64,000 nucleotides of DNA, taken from Sulfitobacter brevis (GTDB taxonomy: Bacteria; Pseudomonadota; Alphaproteobacteria; Rhodobacterales; Rhodobacteraceae). Numbering within the stretch: the stretch's first letter is position 1; the number at the start of each line of letters is the position of its first letter. The notes under the pieces are model-generated. The model saw only the letters and a program-made list of their open reading frames with translations. It had not been told where the DNA came from and made no database searches. Where the stretch lies: assembly GCF_900112755.1 (NCBI RefSeq), contig NZ_FOMW01000003.1, positions 186,001-250,000 on the forward strand. Reading direction: 5' to 3'. Below, piece by piece: positions 1 to 7,480 of the stretch. Made by a program: the position numbers and the translations under genes.

Positions 1-1566
1 GTTGACCATTTCCTTGACCGCAGGACGGCGCACCCCGCCCGCCGCAGTGATAGAATCGCGGCGCAGGTTGATGGTGGCCTCGTCACGCAGGATCGGGCGG
101 GCCGCATCGGTCATCCGCAACGCGCCGTGGCGCTCGGGGTCCGGGCGGATCAGATCATGGCCCATCATCTGCCGGAAAATCGCCTGCCACTGGTTGCGGG
201 TATACTCCTTGCCAACGCCAAAGGTCGGCAGATCTGTATGGTTGCGGGCGCGGACCTTATCGGTCTCGACCCCTAAAAGGATATCGGTCAGGTGGCCCGC
301 GCCAAACCATTCCTCAGTGCGCAGGATCGCCGACAGCGCCTTGCGCACGGCAGTGGTGCCGTCAAACACATCCGCAGGCGTGTCACAAAGATCACAATTT
401 CCGCAGGTGATTTCGGTCTCGTCGAAGTAGCCCAGCAGGTTCGTGCGGCGACATTCCAGCGCCTCGGCCAAGCCCAACAAAGCGTTCAGCCGTGCGTGAT
501 CGGCGCTGCGCCGTTCGGGTGGGGCGAGGCCTTCGTCGATCTGCGAGCGGCGCAGACGGATGTCGTCAGCCCCGAAGAGCGTCAGGGTCTCGGCGGGGGC
601 ACCATCGCGCCCCGCGCGGCCGATCTCCTGATAGTAGGCCTCGATGGATTTGGGCAGGTCAGCATGGGCGACCCAGCGGATATCGGGCTTGTCGATGCCC
701 ATGCCAAAAGCGACCGTCGCCACAACGATCAGCCCGTCTTCGCGCTGGAACCGCGCCTCGGCGATGCGTCGGTCGTCGGCCTCCATGCCGCCGTGATAGT
801 GCAGCGCGCTATGGCCCGCTTCGCGCAGGGCACGTGCCAGCCCTTCGGTCTTGGCGCGGGTGCCGCAATAGACGATGCCGGACTGGCCCTTTCGGCTAGC
901 AGCGAAGGTCAAAATCTGGTCGCGCGGCTTGTTCTTGGCAGAAAAGGCGAGGTGAATATTGGGCCGGTCAAAGCCCTGCAGAAAGCTGCGCGGCGGGGTG
1001 CCATCAAACAGCTTTTGCATGATTTCGTCGCGTGTTTCGGCGTCTGCCGTGGCGGTGAAAGCAGCAAGAGGCACGCCCAAGGTGCGGCGCAATTCACCAA
1101 TGCGCAGGTAATCGGGGCGGAAATCATGCCCCCACTGGCTGACGCAATGCGCCTCGTCTACCGCGATCATCGTGATGTTAGCCCGCTTCAGCATGCCTAT
1201 CGCCGAGCCTGCGGCGAGCCGTTCGGGGGCCATATACAACAACTTCAGCGTGCCCGCTTCCAGCGCCTCCCAAACCGCGTCGGTTTCCTCAGGCGTGTTG
1301 CCCGAGGTCAGTGCCCCCGCGACAACGCCCGCTTCTTGCAAGGCGCGGACTTGGTCACGCATTAGCGCGATCAGCGGCGAGATCACCACCGTTACCCCCT
1401 CCCGCATCAGGGCTGGCAACTGGAAACACAGGGATTTACCGCCGCCTGTCGGCATGATCGCCAGCACGTTCTCACCGGCGGTCACCGCCTCGACAATCTC
1501 CTGCTGGCCAAGGCGGAAATCGTCAAAGCCGAATACATCTTTTAGCAGCGTGGCAGCGCCTGTCAT
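1..1566 (-). CDS. recQ: ATP-dependent DNA helicase RecQ (3' end beyond window)
   Basis: A superfamily 2 3'-5' DNA helicase of recombination and fork repair. Reading from ATG at 1566, the protein shows Walker A PTGGGKS at about residues 39-45 and the DEAH box at about 137-140 followed by CVSQWGHDFRP, the aromatic-rich loop typical of RecQ. The helicase C domain has the GRAGRDG motif. Zn-binding cysteines (ETEITCGNCDLC) mark the RecQ-C domain, and winged-helix sequence follows. The frame stays open through base 1, so 522 codons are visible and the C-terminal HRDC end is missing. The gene is not operonic with yggT, since 127 bases separate them. The family call is secure from the motifs; only the C-terminus is unknown. 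Confidence 0.96.
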   Translation of the reverse strand, partial: MTGAATLLKDVFGFDDFRLGQQEIVEAVTAGENVLAIMPTGGGKSLCFQLPALMREGVTVVISPLIALMRDQVRALQEAGVVAGALTSGNTPEETDAVWEALEAGTLKLLYMAPERLAAGSAIGMLKRANITMIAVDEAHCVSQWGHDFRPDYLRIGELRRTLGVPLAAFTATADAETRDEIMQKLFDGTPPRSFLQGFDRPNIHLAFSAKNKPRDQILTFAASRKGQSGIVYCGTRAKTEGLARALREAGHSALHYHGGMEADDRRIAEARFQREDGLIVVATVAFGMGIDKPDIRWVAHADLPKSIEAYYQEIGRAGRDGAPAETLTLFGADDIRLRRSQIDEGLAPPERRSADHARLNALLGLAEALECRRTNLLGYFDETEITCGNCDLCDTPADVFDGTTAVRKALSAILRTEEWFGAGHLTDILLGVETDKVRARNHTDLPTFGVGKEYTRNQWQAIFRQMMGHDLIRPDPERHGALRMTDAARPILRDEATINLRRDSITAAGGVRRPAVKEMVN

Positions 1567-1693
1567 CGGGATCCTGTGGGATTATCTGCTCTTTGATGCA
1601 GACTCCCATACTAACAAATGGTGAACAAGCCCCAGAACGCGGCATCGCGCCGCTGATCAGAGCAAACTTGCCGAAGCCGCGCCCGTGACGCGA

Positions 1694-1981
1694 TTAGTAC
1701 ATCATCGGCATGTTGTTGATCAGCAGGATGCGCAGCACGGCGACCGAAATCAGGACGATCAGCGGCGCCAAATCAAGCCCGCCCATCGGCGGGATCACCG
1801 AACGGACGCGCGAATAGACCGGTTCCAGCAGACGGTTCAGCCCGTCCCAGATTTGCGCGACCAGCGGTTGGCGCAAATTGAGCACCTGAAAGTTGATCAG
1901 CCACGACATGATCACATGCGCGATCACGATGAACCACACGATGTTCAGCAAAAGCATGAGGATTTGGAACAACGAGGTCAT
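1694..1981 (-). CDS. YggT family integral membrane protein
   Basis: A 95-residue protein with two hydrophobic spans, about residues 5-27 and 71-90, separated by a polar stretch containing NLLxP-like sequence (LNRLLEPVYSRVR followed by IPPMGGLDLAPL). This is the YggT signature. YggT proteins are inner-membrane proteins of poorly defined role, linked in other bacteria to cell shape, division or osmotic stress. I chose the ATG at 1981 because the upstream in-frame extension looks non-coding and the protein then has the usual family length. It lies upstream of recQ on the same strand and divergent from the thioesterase gene. The family call is confident; the function is not known from sequence. 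Confidence 0.9.
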   Translation of the reverse strand: MTSLFQILMLLLNIVWFIVIAHVIMSWLINFQVLNLRQPLVAQIWDGLNRLLEPVYSRVRSVIPPMGGLDLAPLIVLISVAVLRILLINNMPMMY

Positions 1982-2107
1982 AATGGGGGCCCTTTCACAG
2001 CACTGTGCGTCAGTTAATCGCCATGGGCCAATTCTGCAAGAGTGCCGCAAGGTCCCGCTTGACGCAGCGTGCAGGCGGGTCTTCACAGGCACGAAAAGGA
2101 GACGCCA

Positions 2108-2677
2108 ATGTTCCCGTTTATTCGCATGGCCAAAGACGTGTTTTTGGCCAGCCGCCAGCCCCCGCTTGCAACGATGACCGAGACCCATGTCAGCCAGCAT
2201 ATTTGCTGGCCGCACGATCTGGATATGTGGCTGGAGTTGAACAACGGGCGGGCGCTGTCGCTTTATGATTTGGGGCGCACGGCAATGGCCCAACGGGTCG
2301 GGTTGATCGCGGTTTTGCGTTACGAAGGCTGGGGCATGACGATGGCAGGCACTTCCACACGGTTTCGCCGCCGCATCCGCGGGTTCGAGCGATTTGAGAT
2401 GCGCAGCCGTGCCCTGTGTTGGGACGACAAGTTCGTCTATATGGAACAGTCGATGTGGAAGAAAAACGGCGAATGCGCCAGCCATGTGATGTACCGCGCT
2501 GCGATCACCGATAAGAACGGCATCGTCGCACCGGACCGTGTGCTCGCCGCGATGGGGCAGGAAATAGCATCGCCCGAAATGCCTGCTTGGGTCAGAGCAT
2601 GGTGCGATGCGGATGCCACACGGCCTTGGCCGCCGATGGCCGAACCCTTTTCCCACCCGTTCGCTGCCAAAGCTTAA
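2108..2677 (+). CDS. Acyl-CoA thioesterase-like protein (4HBT/THEM6 type)
   Basis: A 189-residue protein that looks like a hotdog-fold thioesterase of the 4HBT/THEM6 group. The segment WPHDLDMWLELNNGRALSLYD at about residues 34-54 matches the block in which family members carry D-x-x-x-H/E-L-N-N-A/G-R/K around the active-site helix. The ATG at 2108 has AAAGGAGAC just upstream, while the longer in-frame start at 2069 lacks such a site. It would be cytosolic, with no signal peptide. Members hydrolyse acyl-CoA thioesters, but the substrate cannot be read from sequence. The gene is alone: 126 bases separate it from divergent yggT, and 59 from the next gene on the same strand. Confidence 0.75.
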   Translation: MFPFIRMAKDVFLASRQPPLATMTETHVSQHICWPHDLDMWLELNNGRALSLYDLGRTAMAQRVGLIAVLRYEGWGMTMAGTSTRFRRRIRGFERFEMRSRALCWDDKFVYMEQSMWKKNGECASHVMYRAAITDKNGIVAPDRVLAAMGQEIASPEMPAWVRAWCDADATRPWPPMAEPFSHPFAAKA

Positions 2678-2736
2678 CTTGCACGACTGTTGCGGTGCTG
2701 CTCTACATTGAGCAAGCAAACAGGGGCATATCGGCA

Positions 2737-4107
2737 ATGGCAATCACACCACGCAAACGGATCTGGGGCTGGTACTTCTTTGACTGGGCCAGCCAGCCGT
2801 TCAACACGCTGTTGCTGACCTTCATCTTTGGCCCCTATTTCGCCCAGACCGCCACTGCAGCACTGGTCGAAAGCGGCATGGACCTGAGTGCGGCCAAAGC
2901 GCAGGCGCAAGCCTATTGGGGCTATGGCTTGACCGCCACGGGCGTGCTGATTGCGATCCTTGCACCGATGCTTGGTGCGGTGGCCGACAGCTCGGGCCGC
3001 CGGATGCCGTGGATCTGGCTGTTCTCGGTACTCTATGTCGTCGGCTCCGCTGGCCTGTGGTGGACCGCGCCTGCCGATTTCTCGGTGCTTTGGGCGCTGT
3101 TCTTTTTCGGGATCGGCCTGATCGGGATGGAGTTCGCGACGATTTTCACCAATTCCTACCTGCCCGAGCTTGACCCCGATCCGGCAGAGCGCGGGCGGCT
3201 TTCGGGCTCCGGCTGGGCCTTTGGCTATGCCGGTGGCGTGGTGGCACTGGTGGTGATGATCGCGCTGTTTCAGGCGGGGCCCAGCGGCAAAACCATGGCG
3301 GGGCTGTCGCCGCTACTGGGTCTGGACAGTGTGACCAAGGCCGATACCCGCATTGTCGGCCCGCTAACGGCGCTTTGGTATGTGGTCTTTATGATCCCGT
3401 TTTTCATGTACATCCGCGATACGCCCAATCCCGCAGCAGAGCGCTATCAGATCGGCAATGGGTTGGCTGATCTGGGACGCACCCTGCGCCATCTGCCACG
3501 GCATCCGTCGCTGATGGCCTACCTCGGCTCGTCGATGTTCTACCGCGATGCGCTGAACGGCATGTACACTTTCGGCGGCATCTATGCGCTGGGGGTGCTG
3601 AACTGGTCGATTATCGATATCGGCATCTTTGGTATTCTCGCGGCAGTGTCTGGTGCTGTGTTCTGCTGGATCGGCGGGCGGGTTGACCGACGGGTCGGGC
3701 CGATGCCGGTCATCGTGACCTGCTGCATCATCCTGATCTTCACGTCCGGTTTGATCATTTCCCTGACGCCGACCTCGGTACTGGGCATCGACTTAGGCGA
3801 AAATTCGCCATTGCCGGATATCCTGTTCTATGTCGCAGGCGCGCTGATTGGTGCAGCCGGTGGTGCCCTTCAGGCGTCATCACGCAACATGTTGACAAGA
3901 CAGGGCGACCCCGCCCGCATGACAGAAGCCTTCGGGCTCTATGCTCTCTCCGGTAAGGCGACCTCGTTTCTGGCCCCAGCACTAATTGCGGTTGCAAGCG
4001 ATGTGAGCGGCAGCCAGAGATGGGGCATCACCCCCGTCGTGGGACTTTTCATCATTGGTCTGGTGCTGTTAGCATGGGTCAAACCTCAGGGAGAATTTGC
4101 GGAATGA
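2737..4107 (+). CDS. MFS transporter, UMF1 (Atg22-like) family
   Basis: A 456-residue membrane protein with about 12 hydrophobic spans. The N-terminal WGWYFFDWASQPFNTLLLTF block (about residues 9-28) is diagnostic of the UMF1/Atg22-like MFS family, whose fungal member exports amino acids from the vacuole. Bacterial substrates are undefined. A loop with DSSGRRMPWIW after the third span fits the MFS motif A position. I took the ATG at 2737 because the longer frame adds a non-conserved extension. The stop overlaps the mepA start in an ATGA, so the two are almost certainly cotranscribed and translationally coupled. That pairing makes transport of cell-wall-derived peptides or sugars a reasonable inference, not an established one. 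Confidence 0.88.
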   Translation: MAITPRKRIWGWYFFDWASQPFNTLLLTFIFGPYFAQTATAALVESGMDLSAAKAQAQAYWGYGLTATGVLIAILAPMLGAVADSSGRRMPWIWLFSVLYVVGSAGLWWTAPADFSVLWALFFFGIGLIGMEFATIFTNSYLPELDPDPAERGRLSGSGWAFGYAGGVVALVVMIALFQAGPSGKTMAGLSPLLGLDSVTKADTRIVGPLTALWYVVFMIPFFMYIRDTPNPAAERYQIGNGLADLGRTLRHLPRHPSLMAYLGSSMFYRDALNGMYTFGGIYALGVLNWSIIDIGIFGILAAVSGAVFCWIGGRVDRRVGPMPVIVTCCIILIFTSGLIISLTPTSVLGIDLGENSPLPDILFYVAGALIGAAGGALQASSRNMLTRQGDPARMTEAFGLYALSGKATSFLAPALIAVASDVSGSQRWGITPVVGLFIIGLVLLAWVKPQGEFAE

Positions 4108-5048
4108 TCATCAAAAGATGGCTCGTCAGCGCTGCCTTGGCCCTTACCTTGGCGGCATGCGGCGGCGAAGCGACCGAAACCGATATCAGCGGTGAGAAGG
4201 TGGTTTTGCCGACCATCGGATCGTCAGGCGGGGCGCTTTCCGGTGCCGTTGCCAAGCAGTTGTTCGGTGCCAAATCAGGCCCGTCATCGCAAAGTGCCGC
4301 CGCCTATGGCAGCTATGCCAAGGGCTGCCTTGCCGGCGCGCAACAGCTCCCCGAAACCGGACCCACATGGCAAGCGATGCGTCTGTCGCGCAACCGCAAC
4401 TGGGCCCATCCTGAAACCGTCGATATGGTCACCCGCCTGTCCGCCTTTGCCGCGACGCAGCCCGGTTGGTCGGGCCTTTATGTCGGCGACATGAGCCAGG
4501 CCCGTGGCGGTCCGATGCTCAGCGGCCACTCGAGCCACCAGATCGGACTGGATGCGGACATCTGGATGTTGCCACCTAAATCCATGAGCCTCAGCCGTGC
4601 CCAGCGCGAGAATATCTCGTCAATCTCGATGCGGCGCGCCAATGGCGCCTATGTCAACGACTCGTGGACCCGCGCGCATCATGAGATCGTCAAAGCCGCT
4701 GCGAAAGACCCGCGCACCGAGCGGATTTTTATCTTCCCCGGTGCCAAAGTGCAGATGTGTAACGACGAAAAAGGCGACCGCAGCTATCTGCGTAAAATCC
4801 GGCCTTGGTACGGGCATCACTATCACTTCCACGTCCGTCTCGCCTGCTCTGCCGGTGCGCGCGGCTGTGTAAACCAAGCCCCACCGCCTGCGGGCGATGG
4901 CTGCGAGGATGCACGCCAGTGGCAGGCCAACATCCTGAACCCGCCAAAAGCCAAGCCCAAGGACCCTGATGCGCCCGATCCCAAGCCCAAGCGCGATCTG
5001 ATCTTGGCCGACCTGCCCGCACAGTGCCAAGCCGTCCTTAACAATTGA
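4104..5048 (+). CDS. mepA: Penicillin-insensitive murein endopeptidase MepA, probable lipoprotein
   Basis: A 314-residue Zn-dependent DD-/LD-endopeptidase (peptidase M74) that cleaves peptide cross-links of murein in the periplasm. It begins with a signal peptide ending in a lipobox-like LTLAAC at about residues 13-18, so it may be lipid-anchored. MepA metal motifs are plain: GHSSHQIGLDADIW (H..D pair) and WYGHHYHFHVRL near the C-terminal third, followed by the conserved cysteine-rich segment AGARGCVNQAPPPAGDGCED. The length is close to the E. coli enzyme (about 270) plus a proline/lysine-rich tail. The ATG at 4104 sits in the ATGA overlap with the MFS gene, and its stop overlaps the next gene's TTG start. 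Confidence 0.95.
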   Translation: MIIKRWLVSAALALTLAACGGEATETDISGEKVVLPTIGSSGGALSGAVAKQLFGAKSGPSSQSAAAYGSYAKGCLAGAQQLPETGPTWQAMRLSRNRNWAHPETVDMVTRLSAFAATQPGWSGLYVGDMSQARGGPMLSGHSSHQIGLDADIWMLPPKSMSLSRAQRENISSISMRRANGAYVNDSWTRAHHEIVKAAAKDPRTERIFIFPGAKVQMCNDEKGDRSYLRKIRPWYGHHYHFHVRLACSAGARGCVNQAPPPAGDGCEDARQWQANILNPPKAKPKDPDAPDPKPKRDLILADLPAQCQAVLNN

Positions 5049-5911
5049 TCTTACGACTGTTTGCTCTGCTCGCCTTTGTCACCCCTCTGGTGGCAAAGGC
5101 CGAGCCTATGCTCCTGCCATCCTCTTCGGTTGTCTGGGATCTGCCTGCGCCGTGGTTCGGCGGATTTTCCGGCGCTGAAGTCAGCGAAGACGGCGAAACG
5201 CTCACTGTGGTGACCGACAAGGGCAATCTGGTCGTTGCAAAGATGATACGCCGCGCGGGTAAACTCTCGGCGCTGCAAGTGCTGCGAAAGACGGCAATCC
5301 TGACGCCGAAAGGTGCACCGCTCAAGCGCGGTGACAGCGATGCAGAAGGGTTGGCCTTAGGCGCGGGCGGCACCGGATACATTTCCTTCGAGCATAATCA
5401 CCGCGTGATGCAGTTCAACGTAGCATCCGCACGTCTGAGCGCCCTGCCGCAGCACCCCGACTTTGCGGTATTGCCTCTCAACGGTGGGTTAGAAGCGCTG
5501 GCGCTGCACCCGGATGGCACGCTCTACACCCTGCCTGAACAGCTCGCAGACGCGAAGGAAGTGCCGATTTATGCCTTCCGCGACAAGGCGTGGCGCCGCG
5601 CTGGCAGCTTGCCACGCAGGGGTCCTTTTCTGCCTGTAGGGGCTGACTTTGACCGCGACGGCCGGCTCTATCTGCTGGAGCGCAGCTTTGGCCCGTTAGG
5701 GTTTCGAAGTCGTATCCGGCGGTTTGACCTGACCGCGCCGCAGTTGGGCGAGACCACCTTGATGACAAGCTGGCCCAGCCAGTATGACAATCTTGAGGCG
5801 CTCTCGGTCTGGTACGATGCTGCTGGGCGCACCCGCCTGACGCTGATTTCGGACGACAACTTTTTGTTCATCCAGCAGACACAGATCGTGGAATTTACCG
5901 TCAAGGAATAA
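5045..5911 (+). CDS. Esterase-like activity of phytase family protein, secreted
   Basis: A 288-residue exported protein of the esterase-like activity of phytase family, a beta-propeller fold. Recognisable blocks are the early FGGFSGAEVSEDGETLTVVTDKGNL, then RGDSDAEGLALG, and late YDNLEALSVW with ISDDNFLF. The start is unusual: TTG at 5045 overlapping the mepA stop as TTGA. It is preferred over the ATG at 5108 because only the longer form supplies a signal peptide (MILRLFALLAFVTPLVAKAEP). True phytase activity is not implied; family members are poorly characterised. The gene ends the three-gene overlapping run MFS-mepA-this gene, so a periplasmic role linked to envelope material is plausible. 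Confidence 0.82.
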   Translation: MILRLFALLAFVTPLVAKAEPMLLPSSSVVWDLPAPWFGGFSGAEVSEDGETLTVVTDKGNLVVAKMIRRAGKLSALQVLRKTAILTPKGAPLKRGDSDAEGLALGAGGTGYISFEHNHRVMQFNVASARLSALPQHPDFAVLPLNGGLEALALHPDGTLYTLPEQLADAKEVPIYAFRDKAWRRAGSLPRRGPFLPVGADFDRDGRLYLLERSFGPLGFRSRIRRFDLTAPQLGETTLMTSWPSQYDNLEALSVWYDAAGRTRLTLISDDNFLFIQQTQIVEFTVKE

Positions 5912-6000
5912 CTTGCAGGCCCCCCGCCAAATGCATAAACGCCGAAGTGTCCGAACTCCTGGACCAAGTCACCGCTCCCTTGCATAAAACGGTTTAAAAC

Positions 6001-6621
6001 ATGACACGCACAATCTTCATCGGCATCATTGCTATGGCGGCTATCGTCATCGCGTCCAATATTCTGGTCCAATATCTGTTCGGACAGTGGCTCACGTGGG
6101 GCGCATTCACCTACCCGCTGGCGTTTCTGGTCACTGACGTCTTGAACCGTCTGCATGGTGCCGCCGTGGCGCGGCGGGTTGTGGTTATCGGATTTGTGGT
6201 TGGGCTGATCTGTTCGGTCATCGGCACCCAGATTATTGGGGAGTACGGCCCGATTGTAACCCTGCGCGTCGCCATCGGCTCGGCCTTGGCTTTCTTGATC
6301 GCGCAACTGTCTGATGTCAGCGTCTTTGCCGCCAACCGTTCCAGCCAGTGGTGGCGCGCCCCGCTGATCAGTACGCTGATCGGCAGCACCCTTGATACGG
6401 CGCTGTTCTTCTCGATCGCCTTTTCCGGCGCGTTGAGCTTTATCCACCCCGCCACCGATGTCTCATGGGCCGCCGAGGCGCTGCCGCTTTTAGGGGTCGG
6501 TCCTGCCGTGCCACTGTGGGTGTCGCTTGCGGTCGCGGATTGGGCGGTCAAGCTTTCGCTGGCGCTGATTGCCCTGGTCCCGTTTCGGATGCTGACACGG
6601 ACCCGGCCGCAGGTCCGTTGA
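6001..6621 (+). CDS. yhhQ: Queuosine precursor transporter (YhhQ/QPTR family)
   Basis: A 206-residue inner-membrane protein with about six hydrophobic spans. Family blocks are ASNILVQY near residue 20, WGAFTYPLAFLVTDVLNRLHG at about 37-57 (the conserved YPxxFLxTDVxNxxxG element), and an SSQWWRAPLISTLIGSTLDTALFFSIAF segment. The family imports the queuine/preQ0/preQ1 precursors used to modify tRNA wobble positions. The upstream 89 bases hold two copies of TGCATAAA (5932 and 5981) but I could not match a preQ1 riboswitch. The gene stands alone on the plus strand, followed by the small RNA element. Confidence 0.9.
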   Translation: MTRTIFIGIIAMAAIVIASNILVQYLFGQWLTWGAFTYPLAFLVTDVLNRLHGAAVARRVVVIGFVVGLICSVIGTQIIGEYGPIVTLRVAIGSALAFLIAQLSDVSVFAANRSSQWWRAPLISTLIGSTLDTALFFSIAFSGALSFIHPATDVSWAAEALPLLGVGPAVPLWVSLAVADWAVKLSLALIALVPFRMLTRTRPQVR

Positions 6622-6654
6622 GCCCCTTGCGGCAGCAGCGACACAGCCCCCGTG

Positions 6655-6720
6655 ATTTGTTGAAAAAATCGCTTTGCGAAATGAAAAACCTGTGCAAACC
6701 TCAGGGTGAGTTCAACAAAT
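6655..6720. repeat. Perfect 10-bp inverted repeat upstream of the small-peptide element
   Basis: ATTTGTTGAA at 6655-6664 and its exact reverse complement TTCAACAAAT at 6711-6720 enclose 46 bases. A smaller TCGC-TTT-GCGA stem (6669-6679) lies inside. The right arm ends two bases before the run that complements 16S rRNA. It could be an operator pair on DNA or the closing stem of a 5' RNA domain; the sequence does not decide. Confidence 0.6.
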
Positions 6721-6722
6721 GT

Positions 6723-6857
6723 AAAGGAGGTGATCCAGTGTCAAGAACGGTATTGGAGCGGGGTGTCGGAACAGCTTGGGGGGTCTCCTGCTAGAGCAGC
6801 CTCTGGCGGTTGAAACCAACCTGAGTGGGTCACCGATCTAACCGATCCCACCTCCTT
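6723..6857 (+). ncRNA. Structured leader/sRNA element with SD and internal anti-SD
   Basis: AAAGGAGGTGATCCA at 6723-6737 is an exact complement of the 3' tail of 16S rRNA. About 110 bases on, CACCTCCTT at 6849-6857 can pair perfectly with AAGGAGGTG at 6724-6732. The same bases CCCAC (6847-6851) can instead pair with GTGGG at 6825-6829. The two structures are mutually exclusive: one hides the ribosome binding site, the other leaves CTCCTT exposed. A third local hairpin, GGTTG-AAAC-CAACC, sits at about 6809-6822. The layout is that of a regulated leader or an anti-SD small RNA. I recognise no named RNA family, so the call rests on pairing only. Confidence 0.5.
6738..6794 (+). CDS. Candidate 18-residue peptide ORF with perfect Shine-Dalgarno
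   Basis: A GTG-started ORF of 18 codons (MSRTVLERGVGTAWGVSC) immediately follows a 15-base perfect 16S complement. The A of that complement abuts the GTG, so the GGAGG core sits 8 bases from the start, near-ideal spacing. The peptide matches nothing I know: one basic end, a glycine-rich middle and a terminal cysteine. An intrinsic terminator follows 76 bases after the stop, so the ORF has its own short transcript or acts as a leader peptide for arfB downstream. Translation is inferred from the ribosome site only. Confidence 0.45.
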   Translation: MSRTVLERGVGTAWGVSC

Positions 6858-6870
6858 AAACCCTTCGATT

Positions 6871-6900
6871 GGGCCGTTCCTTCACAGGAGCGGCCCTTTT
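6871..6900 (+). terminator. Intrinsic terminator after the small-peptide element
   Basis: GGGCCGTTCC, loop TTCACA, then GGAGCGGCCC forms a 10-bp stem (one mismatch) and is followed directly by TTTT. This ends the short transcript about 85 bases before arfB. Confidence 0.85.
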
Positions 6901-6984
6901 CGTATCCGGATCGGAACTGCATTCGGCAACTCTGGCACATCATCGCCCCTTCACCTCGCCTGCGGGCAATGCGATGATGGTGCC

Positions 6985-7407
6985 ATGTTGCGCATCAATG
7001 ACACCATCGCCCTGCAGGACTGGGAACTCACCGAAAGCTTTTCGCGGTCTTCGGGTCCGGGCGGGCAGAATGTGAATAAAGTTTCAACGGCTGTCGAGTT
7101 GCGGTTCGAAGCCGAGACTTCGCCGTCGCTGGCGCCACCTGTGAAGACGCGACTAAAGCGGCTGGCGGGGCGGCGCTGGACCAACGAGGGCGCGTTGATC
7201 ATTCAATGTGAAGAAACCCGCTCGCAGGCACGCAACCGCGATATTGCCCGTGAGCGGCTGGTTGAGTTGATCCGGTCCGCGCTTACGCCGCCAAAGCGGC
7301 GGATTGCGACGCGCCCCACATTGGGGTCAAAGAAGCGTCGGCTGAAGGCAAAGAAGGTGCGCGGCGAGGTCAAGTCGATGCGGGGTCGGGTTGATCCGCC
7401 GGAGTGA
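6985..7407 (+). CDS. arfB: Alternative ribosome-rescue factor / peptidyl-tRNA hydrolase ArfB
   Basis: A 140-residue protein of the ArfB (YaeJ) family, which enters ribosomes stalled at the end of non-stop mRNAs and hydrolyses the peptidyl-tRNA. The catalytic GGQ lies at residues 26-28 in SSGPGGQNVNKVST. The C-terminal tail is strongly basic (KKRRLKAKKVRGEVKSMRGR), the part that occupies the mRNA channel in this family. The length matches the family (about 140). The start ATG at 6985 has only a weak ribosome binding site. It follows a terminator, so expression needs its own promoter or read-through of the upstream structured element, a context worth noting for a rescue factor. Confidence 0.95.
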   Translation: MLRINDTIALQDWELTESFSRSSGPGGQNVNKVSTAVELRFEAETSPSLAPPVKTRLKRLAGRRWTNEGALIIQCEETRSQARNRDIARERLVELIRSALTPPKRRIATRPTLGSKKRRLKAKKVRGEVKSMRGRVDPPE

Positions 7408-7427
7408 CGGGTCGCGATTAAAGGAGC

Positions 7428-7443
7428 GAGGGGCCAGCCCCTC
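7428..7443. other. Intergenic stem-loop between convergent arfB and cobF
   Basis: GAGGGG-CCAG-CCCCTC forms a 6-bp stem with no adjacent T-run on either strand. It lies between convergent genes and may help end both transcripts. Its GGGGCCAGCCCC core resembles the stem-loop at 56400. Confidence 0.5.
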
Positions 7444-7480
7444 ACACTCTCCGGAGTTTAACCGACCAAATGAAGATGGA

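Noticed and set aside
5932-5988. Possible preQ1 riboswitch before the queuosine-precursor transporter
   Set aside because: No stem-loop and A-rich tail of class I and no class II layout could be found; only a short direct repeat is present.
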